Shown in pieces: positions 34,101-48,685 of a stretch of 64,000 bases of DNA. Positions within the stretch are counted from its first letter, which is position 1; the number at the start of each line of letters is the position of its first letter. Origin of the DNA: Lotus japonicus (Eukaryota; Streptophyta; Magnoliopsida; Fabales; Fabaceae). The DNA is taken from the NCBI RefSeq assembly GCF_012489685.1, contig NC_080044.1:58643507-58707506 (forward strand), in the 5' to 3' direction. A model generated the notes under the pieces. It did no database searches, had not been told where the DNA came from, and worked only from the letters and a program-made list of their open reading frames with translations. The translations under genes and the position numbers were made by a program.

Positions 34101-37100
34101 ACTTTTGTGAAGTTTCGACTTTTAGGAAGGCCCCGTGATTGTCGGAAGCAGTGAGATGCTGCCGCTCAAGAACATCAAATTCTCGACACAGTCTGCAATG
34201 AAAGGATCACACCTAAGGCTACAAGTCGCGAAATTTCAGTCTGATTGAGGCCTCGCGGAGCTAACGTAACGAGCTACAGCTTTGAAAAAGAACTTTTGTG
34301 AAGTTTCGACTTTTTGGAGGGTCCCGCGATTGTCGGAAGCTGTTAGATGCGGCCGCTCAATAACATCAAATTATCAACACAGTCTGCAATGAAAGGATCA
34401 CACCTCAGGCTACAAGTCACAAAATTTCAGTCTGATTGAGGCCTCGCGGAGCTAACGTAATGAGTTACAACTTTGAAAAAGAACTTTTGTGAAGTTTCGA
34501 CTTTTTGCAGGGTCCCGCGATTATCGGAAGCTGTGAGATGCTGTCGCTCAAGAACATCAAATTCTCGACACAGTCTGGAATGAAAGGATCACACGTCAGG
34601 CTACATGTCGCGAAATTTCAGTCTGATTGAGGCCTCGCGGAGCTAACGTAACGAGCTACAACTTTGAAAGAGAACTTTTGTGATGTTTCGACTTTTTGGA
34701 GGGTCCCGCGATTGTCGGAAGCTGTGAGATGCTGCCGCTCAAAAACATCAAATTCTCGACACAGTCTGCAATGAAAGGATCACACGTCAGGCTAAAGGTC
34801 GTGAAATTTCAGTCTGATTAAGGCCTCGCGTTGCTAACTTAACGAGCTACAACTTTGGAAAAGAACTTTTGTGAAGTTTCGACTTTTAGGAAGGTCCCGT
34901 GATTGTCGGAAGCTGTGAGAGGCTGCCGCTCAAAAACATCAAATTCTCGACACAGTCTGCAATGAAAGGATCACATCTCAGGCTACAAGTTGCGAAATTT
35001 CAGTCTGATTGAGGCCTCGCGGAGCTAACGTAACGAGCTACAACTTTGAAAGAGAACTTTTGTGAAGTTTCGACTTTTTGGAGGGTCCCGCGATTGTCGG
35101 AAGCTGTGAGATGCTGCCGCTCAAAAACATCAAATTCTCGACACAGTCTGCAATGAAAGGATCACACCTCAGGCTACAAGTCGCGAAATTTCAGTCTGAT
35201 TGAGGCCTCGTCGAGCTAACGTAACGAGCTACAGCTTTGAAAAAGAACTTTTGTGAAGTTTCGACTTTTTGGAGGGTCCCGCGATTATCGGAAGCTGTTA
35301 GATGCGGCCGCTCAATAACATCAAATTATCGACACAGTCTGCAATGAAAGGATCACACCTCAGGCTACAAATCGCAAAATTTCAGTCTGATTGAGGCCTC
35401 GCGGAGCTAACGTAACGAGCTACAACTTTGAAAAAGAACTTTTGTGAAGTTTCGACTTTTTGGTGGGTCCCGCGATTGTCGGAAGCTGTGAGATGCTGTC
35501 GCTCAAGAACATTAAATTCTCGACACAGTCTGGAATGAAAGGATCACACGTCAGGCTACATGTCGCGAAATTTCAGTCTGATTGAGGCCTCGCGTTGCTA
35601 ACTTAACGAGCTACAACTTTGGAAAAGAACTTTTGTGAAGTTTCGACTTTTAGGAAGGTCCCGTGATTGTCGGAAGTTGTGAGATGCTGCCGCTCAAAAA
35701 CATCAAATTCTCGACACAGTCTGCAATGAAAGGATCACACCTCAGGCTACAAGTCGCGAAATTTCAGTCTGATTGAGGCCTCGCGGAGCTATCGTAACGA
35801 GCTACAGCTTTGAAAAAGAACTTTTGTTTAGTTTCGACTTTTTGGAGGGTCCCGCGATTGTCGGAAGCTGTTAGATGCGGCCGCTCAATAAAATCAAATT
35901 ATCGACACAGTATGCAATGAAAGGATCACACCTCAGGCTACAAGTCGCAAAATTTCAGTTTGATTGAGGCCTCGCGGAGCTAACGTAATGAGTTACAACT
36001 TTGAAAAAGAACTTTTGTGAAGTTTTGACTTTTTGCAGGGTCCCGCGATTATCGGAAGCTGTGAGATGCTGTCGCTCAAGAACATCAAATTCTCGACACA
36101 GTCTGGAATGAAAGGATCACACGTCAGGCTACATGTCGCGAAATTTCAGTCTGATTGAGGACTCGCGTTGCTAACTTAACGAGCTACAACTTTGGAAGAG
36201 TACTTTTGTGAAGTTTCGACTTTTAGGAAGGCCCCGTGATTGTCGGAAGCAGTGAGATGCTGCCGCTCAAGAACATCAAATTCTCGACACAGTCTGCAAT
36301 GAAAGGATCACACCTAAGGCTACAAGTCGCGAAATTTCAGTCTGATTGAGGCCTCGCGGAGCTAACGTAACGAGCTACAGCTTTGAAAAAGAACTTTTGT
36401 GAAGTTTAGACTTTTTGGAGGGTCCCGCGATTGTCGGAAGCTGTTAGATGCGGCCGCTCAATAACATCAAATTATCAACACAGTCTGCAATGAAAGGATC
36501 ACACCTCAGGCTACAAGTCGCAAAATTTCAGTCTGATTGAGGCCTTGCGGAGCTAACGTAACGAGCTACAACTTTGAAAAAGAACTTTTGTGAAGTTTCG
36601 ACTTTTGCAGGGTCCCGCGATTGTCGGAAGCTGTGAGATGCTGTCGCTCAAGAACATCAAATTCTCGACACAGTCTGGAATGAAAGGATCACATCTCAGG
36701 CTACAAGTTGCGAAATTTCAGTCTGATTGAGGCCTCGCGGAGCTAACGTAACGAGCTACAACTTTGAAAGAGAACTTTTGTGAAGTTTCGACTTTTTGGA
36801 GGGTCCCGCGATTGTCGGAAGCTGTGAGATGCTGCCGCTCAAAAACATCAAATTCTCGACACAGTCTGCAATGAAAGGATCACACGTCAGGCTAAAGGTC
36901 GCGAAATTTCAGTCTGATTAAGGCCTCGCGTTGCTAACTTAACGAGCTACAACTTTGGAAAAGAACTTTTGTGAAGTTTCGACTTTTAGGAAGGTCCCGT
37001 GATTGTCGGAAGCTGTGAGAGGCTGCCGCTCAAAAACATCAAATTCTCGACACAGTCTGCAATGAAAGGATCACATCTCAGGCTACAAGTTGCGAAATTT

Positions 37101-40100
37101 CAGTCTGATTGAGGCCTCGCGGAGCTAACGTAACGAGCTACAACTTTGAAAGAGAACTTTTGTGAAGTTTCGACTTTTTGGATGGTCCCGCGATTGTCGG
37201 AAACTGTGAGATGCTGCCGCTCAAAAACATCAAATTCTCGACACAGTCTGCAATGAAAGGATCACACCTCAGGCTACAAGTCGCGAAATTTCAGTCTGAT
37301 TGAGGCCTCGTCGAGCTAACGTAACGAGCTACAGCTTTGAAAAAGAACTTTTGTGAAGTTTCGACTTTTTGGAGGGTCCCGCGATTATCGGAAGCTGTTA
37401 GATGCGGCCGCTCAATAACATCAAATTATCGACACAGTCTGCAATGAAAGGATCACACCTCAGGCTACAAGTCGCAAAATTTCAGTCTGATTGAGGCCTC
37501 GCGGAGCTAACGTAACGAGCTACAACTTTGAAAAAGAACTTTTGTGAAGTTTCGACTTTTTGGAAGGTCCCGCGATTGTCGGAAGCTGTGAGATGCTGTC
37601 GCTCAAGAACATCAAATTCTCGACACAATCTGGAATGAAAGGATCACACGTCAGGCTACATGTCGCGAAATTTCAGTCTGATTGAGGCCTCGTCGAGCTA
37701 ACGTAACGAGCTACAGCTTTGAAAAAGAACTTTTGTGAAGTTTCGACTTTTTGGAGGGTCCCGCGATTATCGGAAGTTGTTAGATGCGGCCGCTCAATAA
37801 CATCAAATTATCGACACAGTCTGCAATGAAAGGATCACACCTCAGGCTACAAGTCGCAAAATTTCAGTCTGATTGAGGCCTCGCGGAGCTAACGTAACGA
37901 GCTACAACTTTGAAAAAGAACTTTTGTGAAGTTTCGACTTTTTGGAAGGTCCCGCGATTGTCGGAAGCTGTGAGATGCTGTCGCTCAAGAACATCAAATT
38001 CTCGACACAATCTGGAATGAAAGGATCACACGTCAGGCTACATGTCGCGAAATTTCAGTCTGATTGAGGCCTCGCGTTGCTAACTTAACGAGCTACAACT
38101 TTGGAAAAGAACTTTTGTGAAGTTTCGACTTTTAGGAAGGTCCCGTGATTGTCGGAAGCTGTGAGATGCTGCCGCTCAAAAACATCAATTTCTCGACACA
38201 GTCTGCAATGAAAGGATCACACCTTAGGCTACAAGTCGCGAAATTTCAGTCTGATTGAGGCCTCGCGGAGCTAACGTAACGAGCTACAACTTTGAAAGAG
38301 AACTTTTGTGAAGTTTCGACTTTTTGGAGGGTCCCGCGATTGTCGGAAGCTGTGAGATGCCGCCGCTCAAGAACATCAAATTCTCGACACAGTCTGCAAT
38401 GAAAGGATCACACCTCAGGCTACAAGTCGCGAAATTTCAGTCTGATTGAGGCCTCGCGGAGCTAACGTAACGAGCTACAACTTTGAAACAGAACTTTTGT
38501 GAAGTTTCGACTTTTTGGAGGGTCCCGCGATTGTCGGAAGCTGTGAGATGCTGTCGCTCAAGAACATCAAATTCTCGACACAGTCTGGAATGAAAGGATC
38601 ACACGTCAGGCTACATGTCGCGAAATTTCAGTCTGATTGAGGCCTCGCGTTGCTAACTTAACGAGCTACAACTTTGGAAAAGAACTTTTGTGAAGTTTCG
38701 ACTTTTAGGAAGGTCCCGTGATTGTCGGAAGCTGTGAGATGCTGCCGCTCAAGAACATCAAATTATCGACACAGTCTGCAATGAAAGGATCACACCTCAG
38801 GCTACAAGTCGCGAAATTTCAGTCTGATTGAGGCATCGCGGAGCTAACGTAACGAGCTACAGCTTTGAAAAAGAACTTTTGTGAAGTTTCGACTTTTTGG
38901 AGGGTCCCGCGATTGTCGGAAGCTGTTAGATGCGGCCGCTCAATAACATCAAATTATCGACACAGTCTGCAATGAAAGGATCACACCTCAGGCTACAAGT
39001 CGCAAAATTTCAGTGTGATTGAGGCCTCGCGGCGCTAACGTAACGAGCTACAACTTTGAAAAAGAACTTTTGTGAAGTTTCGACTTTTTGGAGGGTCCCG
39101 CGATTGTCGGAAGCTGTGAGATGCTGTCGCTCAAGAACATTAAATTCTCGACACAGTCTGGAATGAAAGGATCACACGTCAGGCTACATGTCGCGAAATT
39201 TCAGTCTGATTGAGGCCTCGCGTTGCTAACTTAACGAGCTACAACTTTGGAAAAGAACTTTTGTGAAGTTTCGACTTTTAGGAAGGTCCCGTGATTGTCG
39301 GAAGTTGTGAGATGCTGCCGCTCAAAAACATCAAATTCTCGACACAGTCTGCAATGAAAGGATCACACCTCAGGCTACAAGTCGCGAAATTTCAGTCTGA
39401 TTGAGGCCTCGCGGAGCTATCGTAACGAGCTACAGCTTTGAAAAAGAACTTTTGTGAAGTTTCGACTTTTTGGAGGGTCCCGCGATTGTCGGAAGCTGTT
39501 AGATGCGGCCGCTCAATAAAATCAAATTATCGACACAGTATGCAATGAAAGGATCACACCTCAGGCTACAAGTCGCAAAATTTCAGTCTGATTGAGGCCT
39601 CGCGGAGCTAACGTAATGAGTTACAACTTTGAAAAAGAACTTTTGTGAAGTTTCGACTTTTTGCAGGGTCCCGCGATTATCGGAAGCTGTGAGATGCTGT
39701 CGCTCAAGAACATCAAATTCTCGACACAGTCTGGAATGAAAGGATCACACGTCAGGCTACATGTCGCGAAATTTCAGTCTGATTGAGGCCTCGCGTTGCT
39801 AACTTAACGAGCTACAACTTTGGAAGAGTACTTTTGTGAAGTTTCGACTTTTAGGAAGGCCCCGTGATTGTCGGAAGCAGTGAGATGCTGCCGCTCAAGA
39901 ACATCAAATTCTCGACACAGTCTGCAATGAAAGGATCACACCTCAGGCTACAAGTCGCGAAATTTCAGTCTGATTGAGGCCTCGCGGAGCTAACGTAACG
40001 AGCTACAGCTTTGAAAAAGAACTTTTGTGAAGTTTCGACTTTTTGGAGGGTCCCGCGATTGTCGGAAGCTGTTAGATGCGGCCGCTCAATAACATCAAAT

Positions 40101-40238
40101 TATCAACACAGTCTGCAATGAAAGGATCACACCTCAGGCTACAAGTCGCAAAATTTCAGTCTGATTGAGGCCTTGCGGAGCTAACGTAACGAGCTACAAC
40201 TTTGCAAAAGAACTTTTGTGAAGTTTCGACTTTTTGCA
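31140..40238 (+). repeat. Right copy of the 9.1-kb duplication abutting the gap
   Basis: 9099 bp; its first base pairs with 21934 and its last with 31039. The shared variants are gtgattgtcaaag (32991, one A shorter), gaaagtatcac (33247), tggtgggtcc (35461), cttttgtttagtttcg (35821), tttgaaacagaac (38483) and tttgcaaaagaac (40201). Confidence 0.93.
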
Positions 40239-41889
40239 GGGTCCCGCGATTGTCGGAAGCTGTGAGATGCTGTCGCTCAAGAACATCAAATTCTCGACAC
40301 AGTCTGGAATGAAAGGATCACATCTCAGGCTACAAGTTGCGAAATTTCAGTCTGATTGAGGCCTCGCGGAGCTAACGTAACGAGCTACAACTTTGAAAGA
40401 GAACTTTTGTGAAGTTTCGACTTTTTGGAGGGTCCCGCGATTGTCGGAAGCTGTGAGATGCTGCCGCTCAAAAACATCAAATTCTCGACACAGTCTGCAA
40501 TGAAAGGATCACACGTCAGGCTAAAGGTCGCGAAATTTCAGTCTGATTAAGGCCTCGCGTTGCTAACTTAACGAGCTACAACTTTGGAAAAGAACTTTTG
40601 TGAAGTTTCGACTTTTAGGAAGGTCCCGTGATTGTCGGAAGCTGTGAGAGGCTGCCGCTCAAAAACATCAAATTCTCGACACAGTCTGCAATGAAAGGAT
40701 CACATCTCAGGCTACAAGTTGCGAAATTTCAGTCTGATTGAGGCTTCGCGGAGCTAACGTAACGAGCTACAACTTTGAAAGAGAACTTTTGTGAAGTTTC
40801 GACTTTTTGGAGGGTCCCGCGATTGTCGGAAGCTGTGAGATGCTGCCGCTCAAAAACATCAAATTCTCGACACAGTCTGCAATGAAAGGATCACACCTCA
40901 GGCTACAAGTCGCGAAATTTCAGTCTGATTGAGGCCTCGTCGAGCTAACGTAACGAGCTACAGCTTTGAAAAAGAACTTTTGTGAAGTTTCGACTTTTTG
41001 GAGGGTCCCGCGATTATCGGAAGCTGTTAGATGCGGCCGCTCAATAACATCAAATTATCGACACAGTCTGCAATGAAAGGATCACACCTCAGGCTACAAG
41101 TCGCAAAATTTCAGTCTGATTGAGGCCTCGCGGAGCTAACGTAACGAGCTACAACTTTGAAAAAGAACTTTTGTGAAGTTTCGACTTTTTGGAGGGTCCC
41201 GCGATTGTCGGAAGCTGTGAGATGCTGTCGCTCAAGAACATCAAATTCTCGACACAATCTGGAATGAAAGGATCACACGTCAGGCTACATGTCGCGAAAT
41301 TTCAGTCTGATTGAGGCCTCGCGTTGCTAACTTAACGAGCTACAACTTTGGAAAAGAACTTTTGTGAAGTTTCGACTTTTAGGAAGGTCCCGTGATTGTC
41401 GGAAGCTGTGAGATGCTGCCGCTCAAAAACATCAAATTCTCGACACAGTCTGCAATGAAAGGATCACACCTTAGGCTACAAGTCGCGAAATTTCAGTCTG
41501 ATTGAGGCCTCGCGGAGCTAACGTAACGAGCTACAACTTTGAAAGAGAACTTTTGTGAAGTTTCGACTTTTTGGAGGGTCCCGCGAATGTCGGAAGCTGT
41601 GAGATGCCGCCGCTCAAGAACATCAAATTCTCGACACAGTCAGCAATGAAAGGATCACACCTCAGGCTACAAGTCGCGAAATTTCAGTCTGATTGAGGCC
41701 TCGCGGAGCTAACGTAACGAGCTACAACTTTGAAAAAGAACTTTTGTGAAGTTTCGACTTTTTGGAGGGTCCCGCGATTGTCGGAAGCTGTGAGATGCTG
41801 TCGCTCAAGAACATCAAATTCTCGACACAATCTGGAATGAAAGGATCACACGTCAGGCTACATGTCGCGAAATTTCAGTCTGATTGAGG

Positions 41890-44800
41890 CCTCGCGTTGC
41901 TAACTTATCGAGCTACAACTTTGGAAAAGAACTTTTGTGAAGTTTCGACTTTTAGGAAGGTCCCGTGATTGTCGGAAGCTGTGAGACGCTGCCGCTCAAG
42001 AACATCAAATTCTCGACACAGTCTGCAATGAAAGGATCACACCTCAGGCTACAAGTCACGAAATTTCAGTCTGATTGAGGCCTCGCGGAGCTAACGTAAC
42101 GAGCTACAACTTTGAAAAATAACTTTTGTGAAGTTTCGACTTTTTGGAGGGTCCCGCGATTGTCAGAAGCTGTGAGATGCCGCCGCTCAAGAACATCAAA
42201 TTCTCGACACAGTCTGCAATGAAAGGATCACACCTCAGGCTACAAGTCGCGAAATTTCAGTCTGATTGAGGACTCGCGGAGCTAACGTAACGAGCTACAA
42301 CTTTAAAAAAAAACTTTTGTGAAGTTTCGACTTTTTGGAGGGTCCCGCGATTGTCGGAAGCTGTGAGATGCTGTCGCTCAAGAACATCAAATTCTCGACA
42401 CAGTCTGGAATGAAAGGATCACACGTCAGGCTACATGTCGCGAAATTTCAGTCTGATTGAGGCCTCGCGTTGCTAACTTATCGAGCTACAACTTTGGAAA
42501 AGAACTTTTGTGAAGTTTCGACTTTTAGGAAGGTCCCGTGATTGTCGGAAGCTGTGAGACGCTGCCGCTCAAGAACATCAAATTCTCGACACAGTCTGCA
42601 ATGAAAGGATCACACCTCAGGCTACAAGTCACGAAATTTCAGTCTGATTGAGGCCTCGCGGAGCTAACGTAACGAGCTACAACTTTGAAAAATAACTTTT
42701 GTGAAGTTTCGACTTTTTGGAGGGTCCCGCGATTGTCGGAAGCTGTGAGATGCCGCCGCTCAAGAACATCAAATTCTCGACACAGTCTGCAATGAAAGGA
42801 TCACACCTCAGGCTACAAGTCGCGAAATTTCAGTCTGATTGTGGACTCGCGGAGCTAACGTAACGAGCTACAACTTTAAAAAAAAAACTTTTGTGAAGTT
42901 TCGACTTTTTGGAGGGTCCCGCGATTGTCGGAAGCTGTGAGATGCTGTCGCTCAAGAACATCAAATTCTCGACACAGTCTGGAATGAAAGGATCACACGT
43001 TAGGCTACATGTCGCGAAATTTCAGTCTTTAATTAGGCCTCGCGTTGCTAACTTAACGAGCTACAACTTTGGAAAAGAACTTTTGTGAAGTTTCGACTTT
43101 TAGGAAGGTCCCGTGATTGTCGGAAGCTGTGAGATGCTGCCGCTCAAGAACATCAAATTCTCGACACAGTCTGCAATGAAAGGATCACACCTCAGGCTAC
43201 AAGTCGCGAAATTTCAGTCTGATTGAGGCCTCGCGGAGCTAAAGTAACGAGCTACAACTTTGAAAAAGAACTTTTGTGAAGTTTCGACTTTTTGGAGGGT
43301 CCAGCGATTGTCGGAAGCTGTGAGATGCCGCCGCTCAAGAACATCAAATTCTCGACACAGTCTGCAATGAAAGGATCACACCTCAGGCTACAAGTCGCGA
43401 AATTTCAGTCTGATTGAGGACTCGCGGAGGTAACGTAACGAGCTACAACTTTAAAAAAAAAACTTTTGTGAAGTTTCGACTTTTTGGAGGGTCCCGCGAT
43501 TGTCGGAAGCTGTGAGATGCTGTCGCTCAAGAACATCAAATTCTCGACACAGTCTGGAATGAAAGGATCACACGTCAGGCTACATGTCGCGAAATTTCAG
43601 TCTGATTGAGGCCTCGCTGTTGCTAACTTAACGAGCTACAACTTTGGAAAAGAACTTTTGTGAAGTTTCGACTTTTAGGAAGGTCCCGTGATTGTCGGAA
43701 GCTGTGAGATGCTGCCGCTCAAAAACATCAAATTCTCGACACAGTCTGCAATGAAAGGATCACACCTCAGGCTACAAGTCGCGAAATTTCAGTCTGATTG
43801 AGGCGTCGTGGAGCTAACGTAACGAGCTACAGCTTTGAAAAAGAACTTTTGTGAAGTTTCGACTTTTTGGAGGGTCCCGCGATTGTCGGAAGCTGTTAGA
43901 TGCGGCCGCTCAATAACATCAAATTATCGACACAGTCTGCAATGAAAGGATCACACCTCAGGCTACAAGTCGCAAAATTTCAGTCTGATTGAGGCCTCGC
44001 GGAGCTAACGTAACGAGCTACAACTTTGAAAAAGAACTTTTGTGAAGTTTTGACTTTTTGGAGGGTCCCGCGATTGTCGGAAGCTGTGAGATGCTGTCGC
44101 TCAAGAACATCAAATTCTCGACACAATCTGGAATGAAAGGATCACACGTCAGGCTACATGTCGCGAAATTTCAGTCTGATTGAGGCCTCGCGTTGCTAAC
44201 TTAACGAGCTACAACTTTGGAAAAGAACTTTTGTGAAGTTTCGACTTTTAGGAAGGTCCCGTGATTGTCGGAAGCTGTGAGATGCTGCCGCTCAAAAACA
44301 TCAAATTCTCGACACAGTCTTCAATGAAAGGATCACACCTTAGGCTACAAGTCGCGAAATTTCAGTCTGATTGAGGCCTCGCGTGCTAACGTAACGAGCT
44401 ACAACTTTGAAAGAGAACTTTTGTGAAGTTTCGACTTTTTGGAGGGTCCCGCGATTGTCGGAAGCTGTGAGATGCCGCCCTCAAGAACATCAAATTCTCG
44501 ACACAGTCTGCAATGAAAGGATCACACCTCAGGCTACAAGTCGCGAAATTTCAGTCTGATTGAGGCCTCGCGGAGCTAACGTAACGAGCTACAACTTTGA
44601 AAAAGAACTTTTGTGAAGTTTCGACTTTTTGGAGGGTCCCGCGATTGTCGGAAGCTGTGAGATGCCGCCGCTCAAGAACATCAAATTCTCGACACAGTCT
44701 GCAATGAAAGGATCACACCTCAGGCTACAAGTCGCGAAATTTCAGTCTGATTGAGGACTCGCGGAGCTAACGTAACGAGCTACAACTTTAAAAAAAAAAC

Positions 44801-46700
44801 TTTTGTGAAGTTTCGACTTTTTGGAGGGTCCCGCGATTGTCGGAAGCTGTGAGATGCTGTCGCTCAAGAACATCAAATTCTCGACACAGTCTGGAATGAA
44901 AGGATCACACGTCAGGCTACATGTCGCGAAATTTCAGTCTGATTGAGGCCTCGCGTTGCTAACTTATCGAGCTACAACTTTGGAAAAGAACTTTTGTGAA
45001 GTTTCGACTTTTAGGAAGGTCCCGTGATTGTCGGAAGCTGTGAGACGCTGCCGCTCAAGAACATCAAATTCTCGACACAGTCTGCAATGAAAGGATCACA
45101 CCTCAGGCTACAAGTCACGAAATTTCAGTCTGATTGAGGCCTCGCGGAGCTAACGTAACGAGCTACAACTTTGAAAAATAACTTTTGTGAAGTTTCGACT
45201 TTTTGGAGGGTCCCGCGATTGTCGGAAGCTGTGAGATGCCGCCGCTCAAGAACATCAAATTCTCGACACAGTCTGCAATGAAAGGATCACACCTCAGGCT
45301 ACAAGTCGCGAAATTTCAGTCTGATTGAGGACTCGCGGAGCTAACGTAACGAGCTACAACTTTAAAAAAAAACTTTTGTGAAGTTTCGACTTTTTGGAGG
45401 GTCCCGCGATTGTCGGAAGCTGTGAGATGCTGTCGCTCAAGAACATCAAATTCTCGACACAGTCTGGAATGAAAGGATCACACGTTAGGCTACATGTCGC
45501 GAAATTTCAGTCTTTAATTAGGCCTCGCGTTGCTAACTTAACGAGCTACAACTTTGGAAAAGAACTTTTGTGAAGTTTCGACTTTTAGGAAGGTCCCGTG
45601 ATTGTCGGAAGCTGTGAGATGCTGCCGCTCAAGAACATCAAATTCTCGACACAGTCTGCAATGAAAGGATCACACCTCAGGCTACAAGTCGCGAAATTTC
45701 AGTCTGATTGAGGCCTCGCGGAGCTAACGTAACGAGCTACAACTTTGAAAAAGAACTTTTGTGAAGTTTCGACTTTTTGGAGGGTCCCGCGATTGTCGGA
45801 AGCTGTGAGATGCCGCCGCTCAAGAACATCAAATTCTCGACACAGTCTGCAATGAAAGGATCACACCTCAGGCTACAAGTCGCGAAATTTCAGTCTGATT
45901 GAGGACTCGCGGAGCTAACGTAACGAGCTACAACTTTAAAAAAAAAACTTTTGTGAAGTTTCGACTTTTTGGAGGGTCCCGCGATTGTCGGAAGCTGTGA
46001 GATGCTGTCGCTCAAGAACATCAAATTCTCGACACAGTCTGGAATGAAAGGATCACACGTTAGGCTACATGTCGCGAAATTTCAGTCTTTATTAGGCCTC
46101 GCGTTGCTAACTTAACGAGCTACAACTTTGGAAAAGAACTTTTGTGAAGTTTCGACTTTTAGGAAGGTCCCGTGATTGTCGGAAGCTGTGAGATGCTGCC
46201 GCTCAAGAACATCAAATTCTCGACACAGTCTGCAATGAAAGGATCACACCTCAGGCTACAAGTCGCGAAATTTCAGTCTGATTGAGGCCTCGCGGAGCTA
46301 ACGTAACGAGCTACAACTTTGAAAAAGAACTTTTGTGAAGTTTCGACTTTTTGGAGGGTCCCGCGATTGTCGGAAGCTGTGAGATGCCGCCGCTCAAGAA
46401 CATCAAATTCTCGACACAGTCTGCAATGAAAGGATCACACCTCAGGCTACAAGTCGCGAAATTTCAGTCTGATTGAGGACTCGCGGAGCTAACGTAACGA
46501 GCTACAACTTTAAAAAAAAACTTTTGTGAAGTTTCGACTTTTTGGAGGGTCCCGCGATTGTCGGAAGCTGTGAGATGTTGTCGCTCAAGAACATCAAATT
46601 CTCGACACAGTCTGGAATGAAAGGATCACACGTCAGGCTACATGTCGCGAAATTTCAGTCTGATTGAGGCCTCGCTGTTGCTAACTTAACGAGCTACAAC
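41890..46700 (+). repeat. Recently homogenised trimer zone with A-run variants
   Basis: A type C variant with a run of 9-10 A (acttta...aactttt) recurs at about 42303, 42877, 43452, 44787, 45362, 45937 and 46511, mostly 574 bp apart, i.e. three monomers. A type A variant with ctaacttatcgagc recurs at about 41902, 42475 and 44961. The variant cagtctttaattagg recurs at 43024 and 45508 (2484 bp, 13 monomers) and, one base shorter, at 46084. This shows nested amplification of the trimer and of a 13-monomer block. Confidence 0.85.
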
Positions 46701-48685
46701 TTTGGAAAAGAACTTTTGTGAAGTTTCGACTTTTAGGAAGGTCCCGTGATTGTCGGAAGCTGTGAGATGCTGCCGCTCAAAAACATCAAATTCTCGACAC
46801 AGTCTGCAATGAAAGGATCACACCTCAGGCTACAAGTCGCGAAACTTCAGTCTGATTGAGGCCTCGCGGAGCTAACGTAACGAGCTACAGCTTTGAAAAA
46901 GAACTTTTGTGAAGTTTCGACTTTTTGGAGGATCCCGCGATTGTCGGAAGCTGTTAGATGCGGCCGCTCAATAACATCAAATTATCAACACAGTCTGCAA
47001 TGAAAGGATCACATCTCAGGCTACAAGTCGCAAAATTTCAGTCTGATTGAGGCCTCGCGGAGCTAACGTAACGAGCTACAACTTTAAAAAAGAACTTTTG
47101 TGAAGTTTCGACTTTTTGCAGGGTCCCGCGATTGTCGGAAGCTGTGAGATGCTGTCGCTCAAGAACATCAAATTCTCGACACAGTCTGGAATGAAAGGAT
47201 CACACGTCAGGCTAAAGGTCGCGAAATTTCAGTCTGATTAAGGCCTCGCGTTGCTAACTTAACGAGCTAAAACTTTGGAAAAGAACTTTTGTGAAGTTTC
47301 GACTTTTAGGAAGGTCCCGTGATTGTCGGAAGCTGTGAGATGCTGTCGCTCAAAAACATCAAATTCTCGACACAGTCTGCAATGAAAGGATCACACATCA
47401 GGCTACAAGTCGCGAAATTTCAGTCTGATTGAGGCCTCGCGGAGCTAACGTAACGAGCTACAGCTTAAAAAGAACTTTTGTGAAGTTTCGACTTTTTGGA
47501 GGGTCCCGCGATTGTCGGAAGCTGTTAGATGCGGCCGCTCAATAACATCAAATTATCGACACAGTCTGCAATGAAAGGATCACACCTCAGGCTACAAGTC
47601 GCGAAATTTCAGTCTGATTGAGGCCTCGCGGAGCTAACGTAACGAGCTACAACTTTGACAAAGAACTTTTGTGAAGTTTCGACTTTTTGGAGGGTCCCGC
47701 GATTGTCGGAAGCTGTGAGATGCTGTCGCTCAAGAACATCAAATTCTCGACATAGTCTGGAATGAAAGGATCACACGTCAGGCTACATGCCGCGAAATTT
47801 CAGTCTGATTGAGGCCTCGCGTTGCTAACTTAACGAGCTACAACTTTGGAAAAGAACTTTTGTGAAGTTTCGACTTTTAGGAAGGTCCTGTGATTGTCGG
47901 AAGCTGTGAGATGCTGCCGCTCAAAAACATCAAATTCTCGACACAGTCTGCAATGAAAGGATCACACCTTAGGCTACAAGTCGCAAAATTTCAGTCTGAT
48001 TGAGGCCTCGCGGAGCTAACGTAACGAGCTACAACTTTGAAAGAGAACTTTTGTGAAGTTTCGACTTTTTGGAGGGTCCCGCGATTGTCGGAAGCTGTGA
48101 GATGCTGCCGCTCAAAAACATCAAATTCTCGACACAGTCTGCAATGAAAGGATCACACCTCAGGCTACAAGTCGCGAAATTTCAGTCTGATGGAGGCCTC
48201 GTGGAGCTAACGTAACGAGCTAGAGCTTTGAAAAAGAACTTTTGTGAAGTTTCGACTTTTTGGAGGGTCCCGCGATTGTCGGAAGCTGTTAGATGCGGCC
48301 GCTCAATAACATCAAATTATCGACACAGTCTGCAATGAAAGGATCACACCTCAGGCTACAAGTCGCAAAATTTCAGTCTGATTGAGGCCTCGCGGAGCTA
48401 ACGTAACGAGCTACAACTTTGAAAAAGAACTTTTGTGAAGTTTCGACTTTTTGGAGGGTCCCGCGATTGTCGGAAGCTGTGAGATGCTGCCGCTCAAAAA
48501 CATCAAATTCTCGACACAGTCTGCAATGAAAGGATCACACCTCAGGCTACAAGTCGCGAAATTTCAGTCTGATTGAGGCCTCGTGGAGCTAACGTAACGA
48601 GCTAGAGCTTTGAAAAAGAACTTTTGTGAAGTTTCGACTTTTTGGAGGGTCCCGCGATTGTCGGAAGCTGTTAGATGCGGCCGCT

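Larger units (their letters stand above)
31140..48685 (+). repeat. 191-bp satellite array, block 3
   Basis: About 92 monomers in the same orientation. The first 9.1 kb repeats the sequence left of the gap, and its first 2.6 kb carries single-base losses or gains relative to it (for example caatttgaaag near 31422, atgcttgtcgctc near 31682, tgtcgaaattt near 31751, ggatccacg near 32298). After 40238 the array is unique. The block is cut within a type B monomer at gcggccgct, where element 2 begins. Confidence 0.96.
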
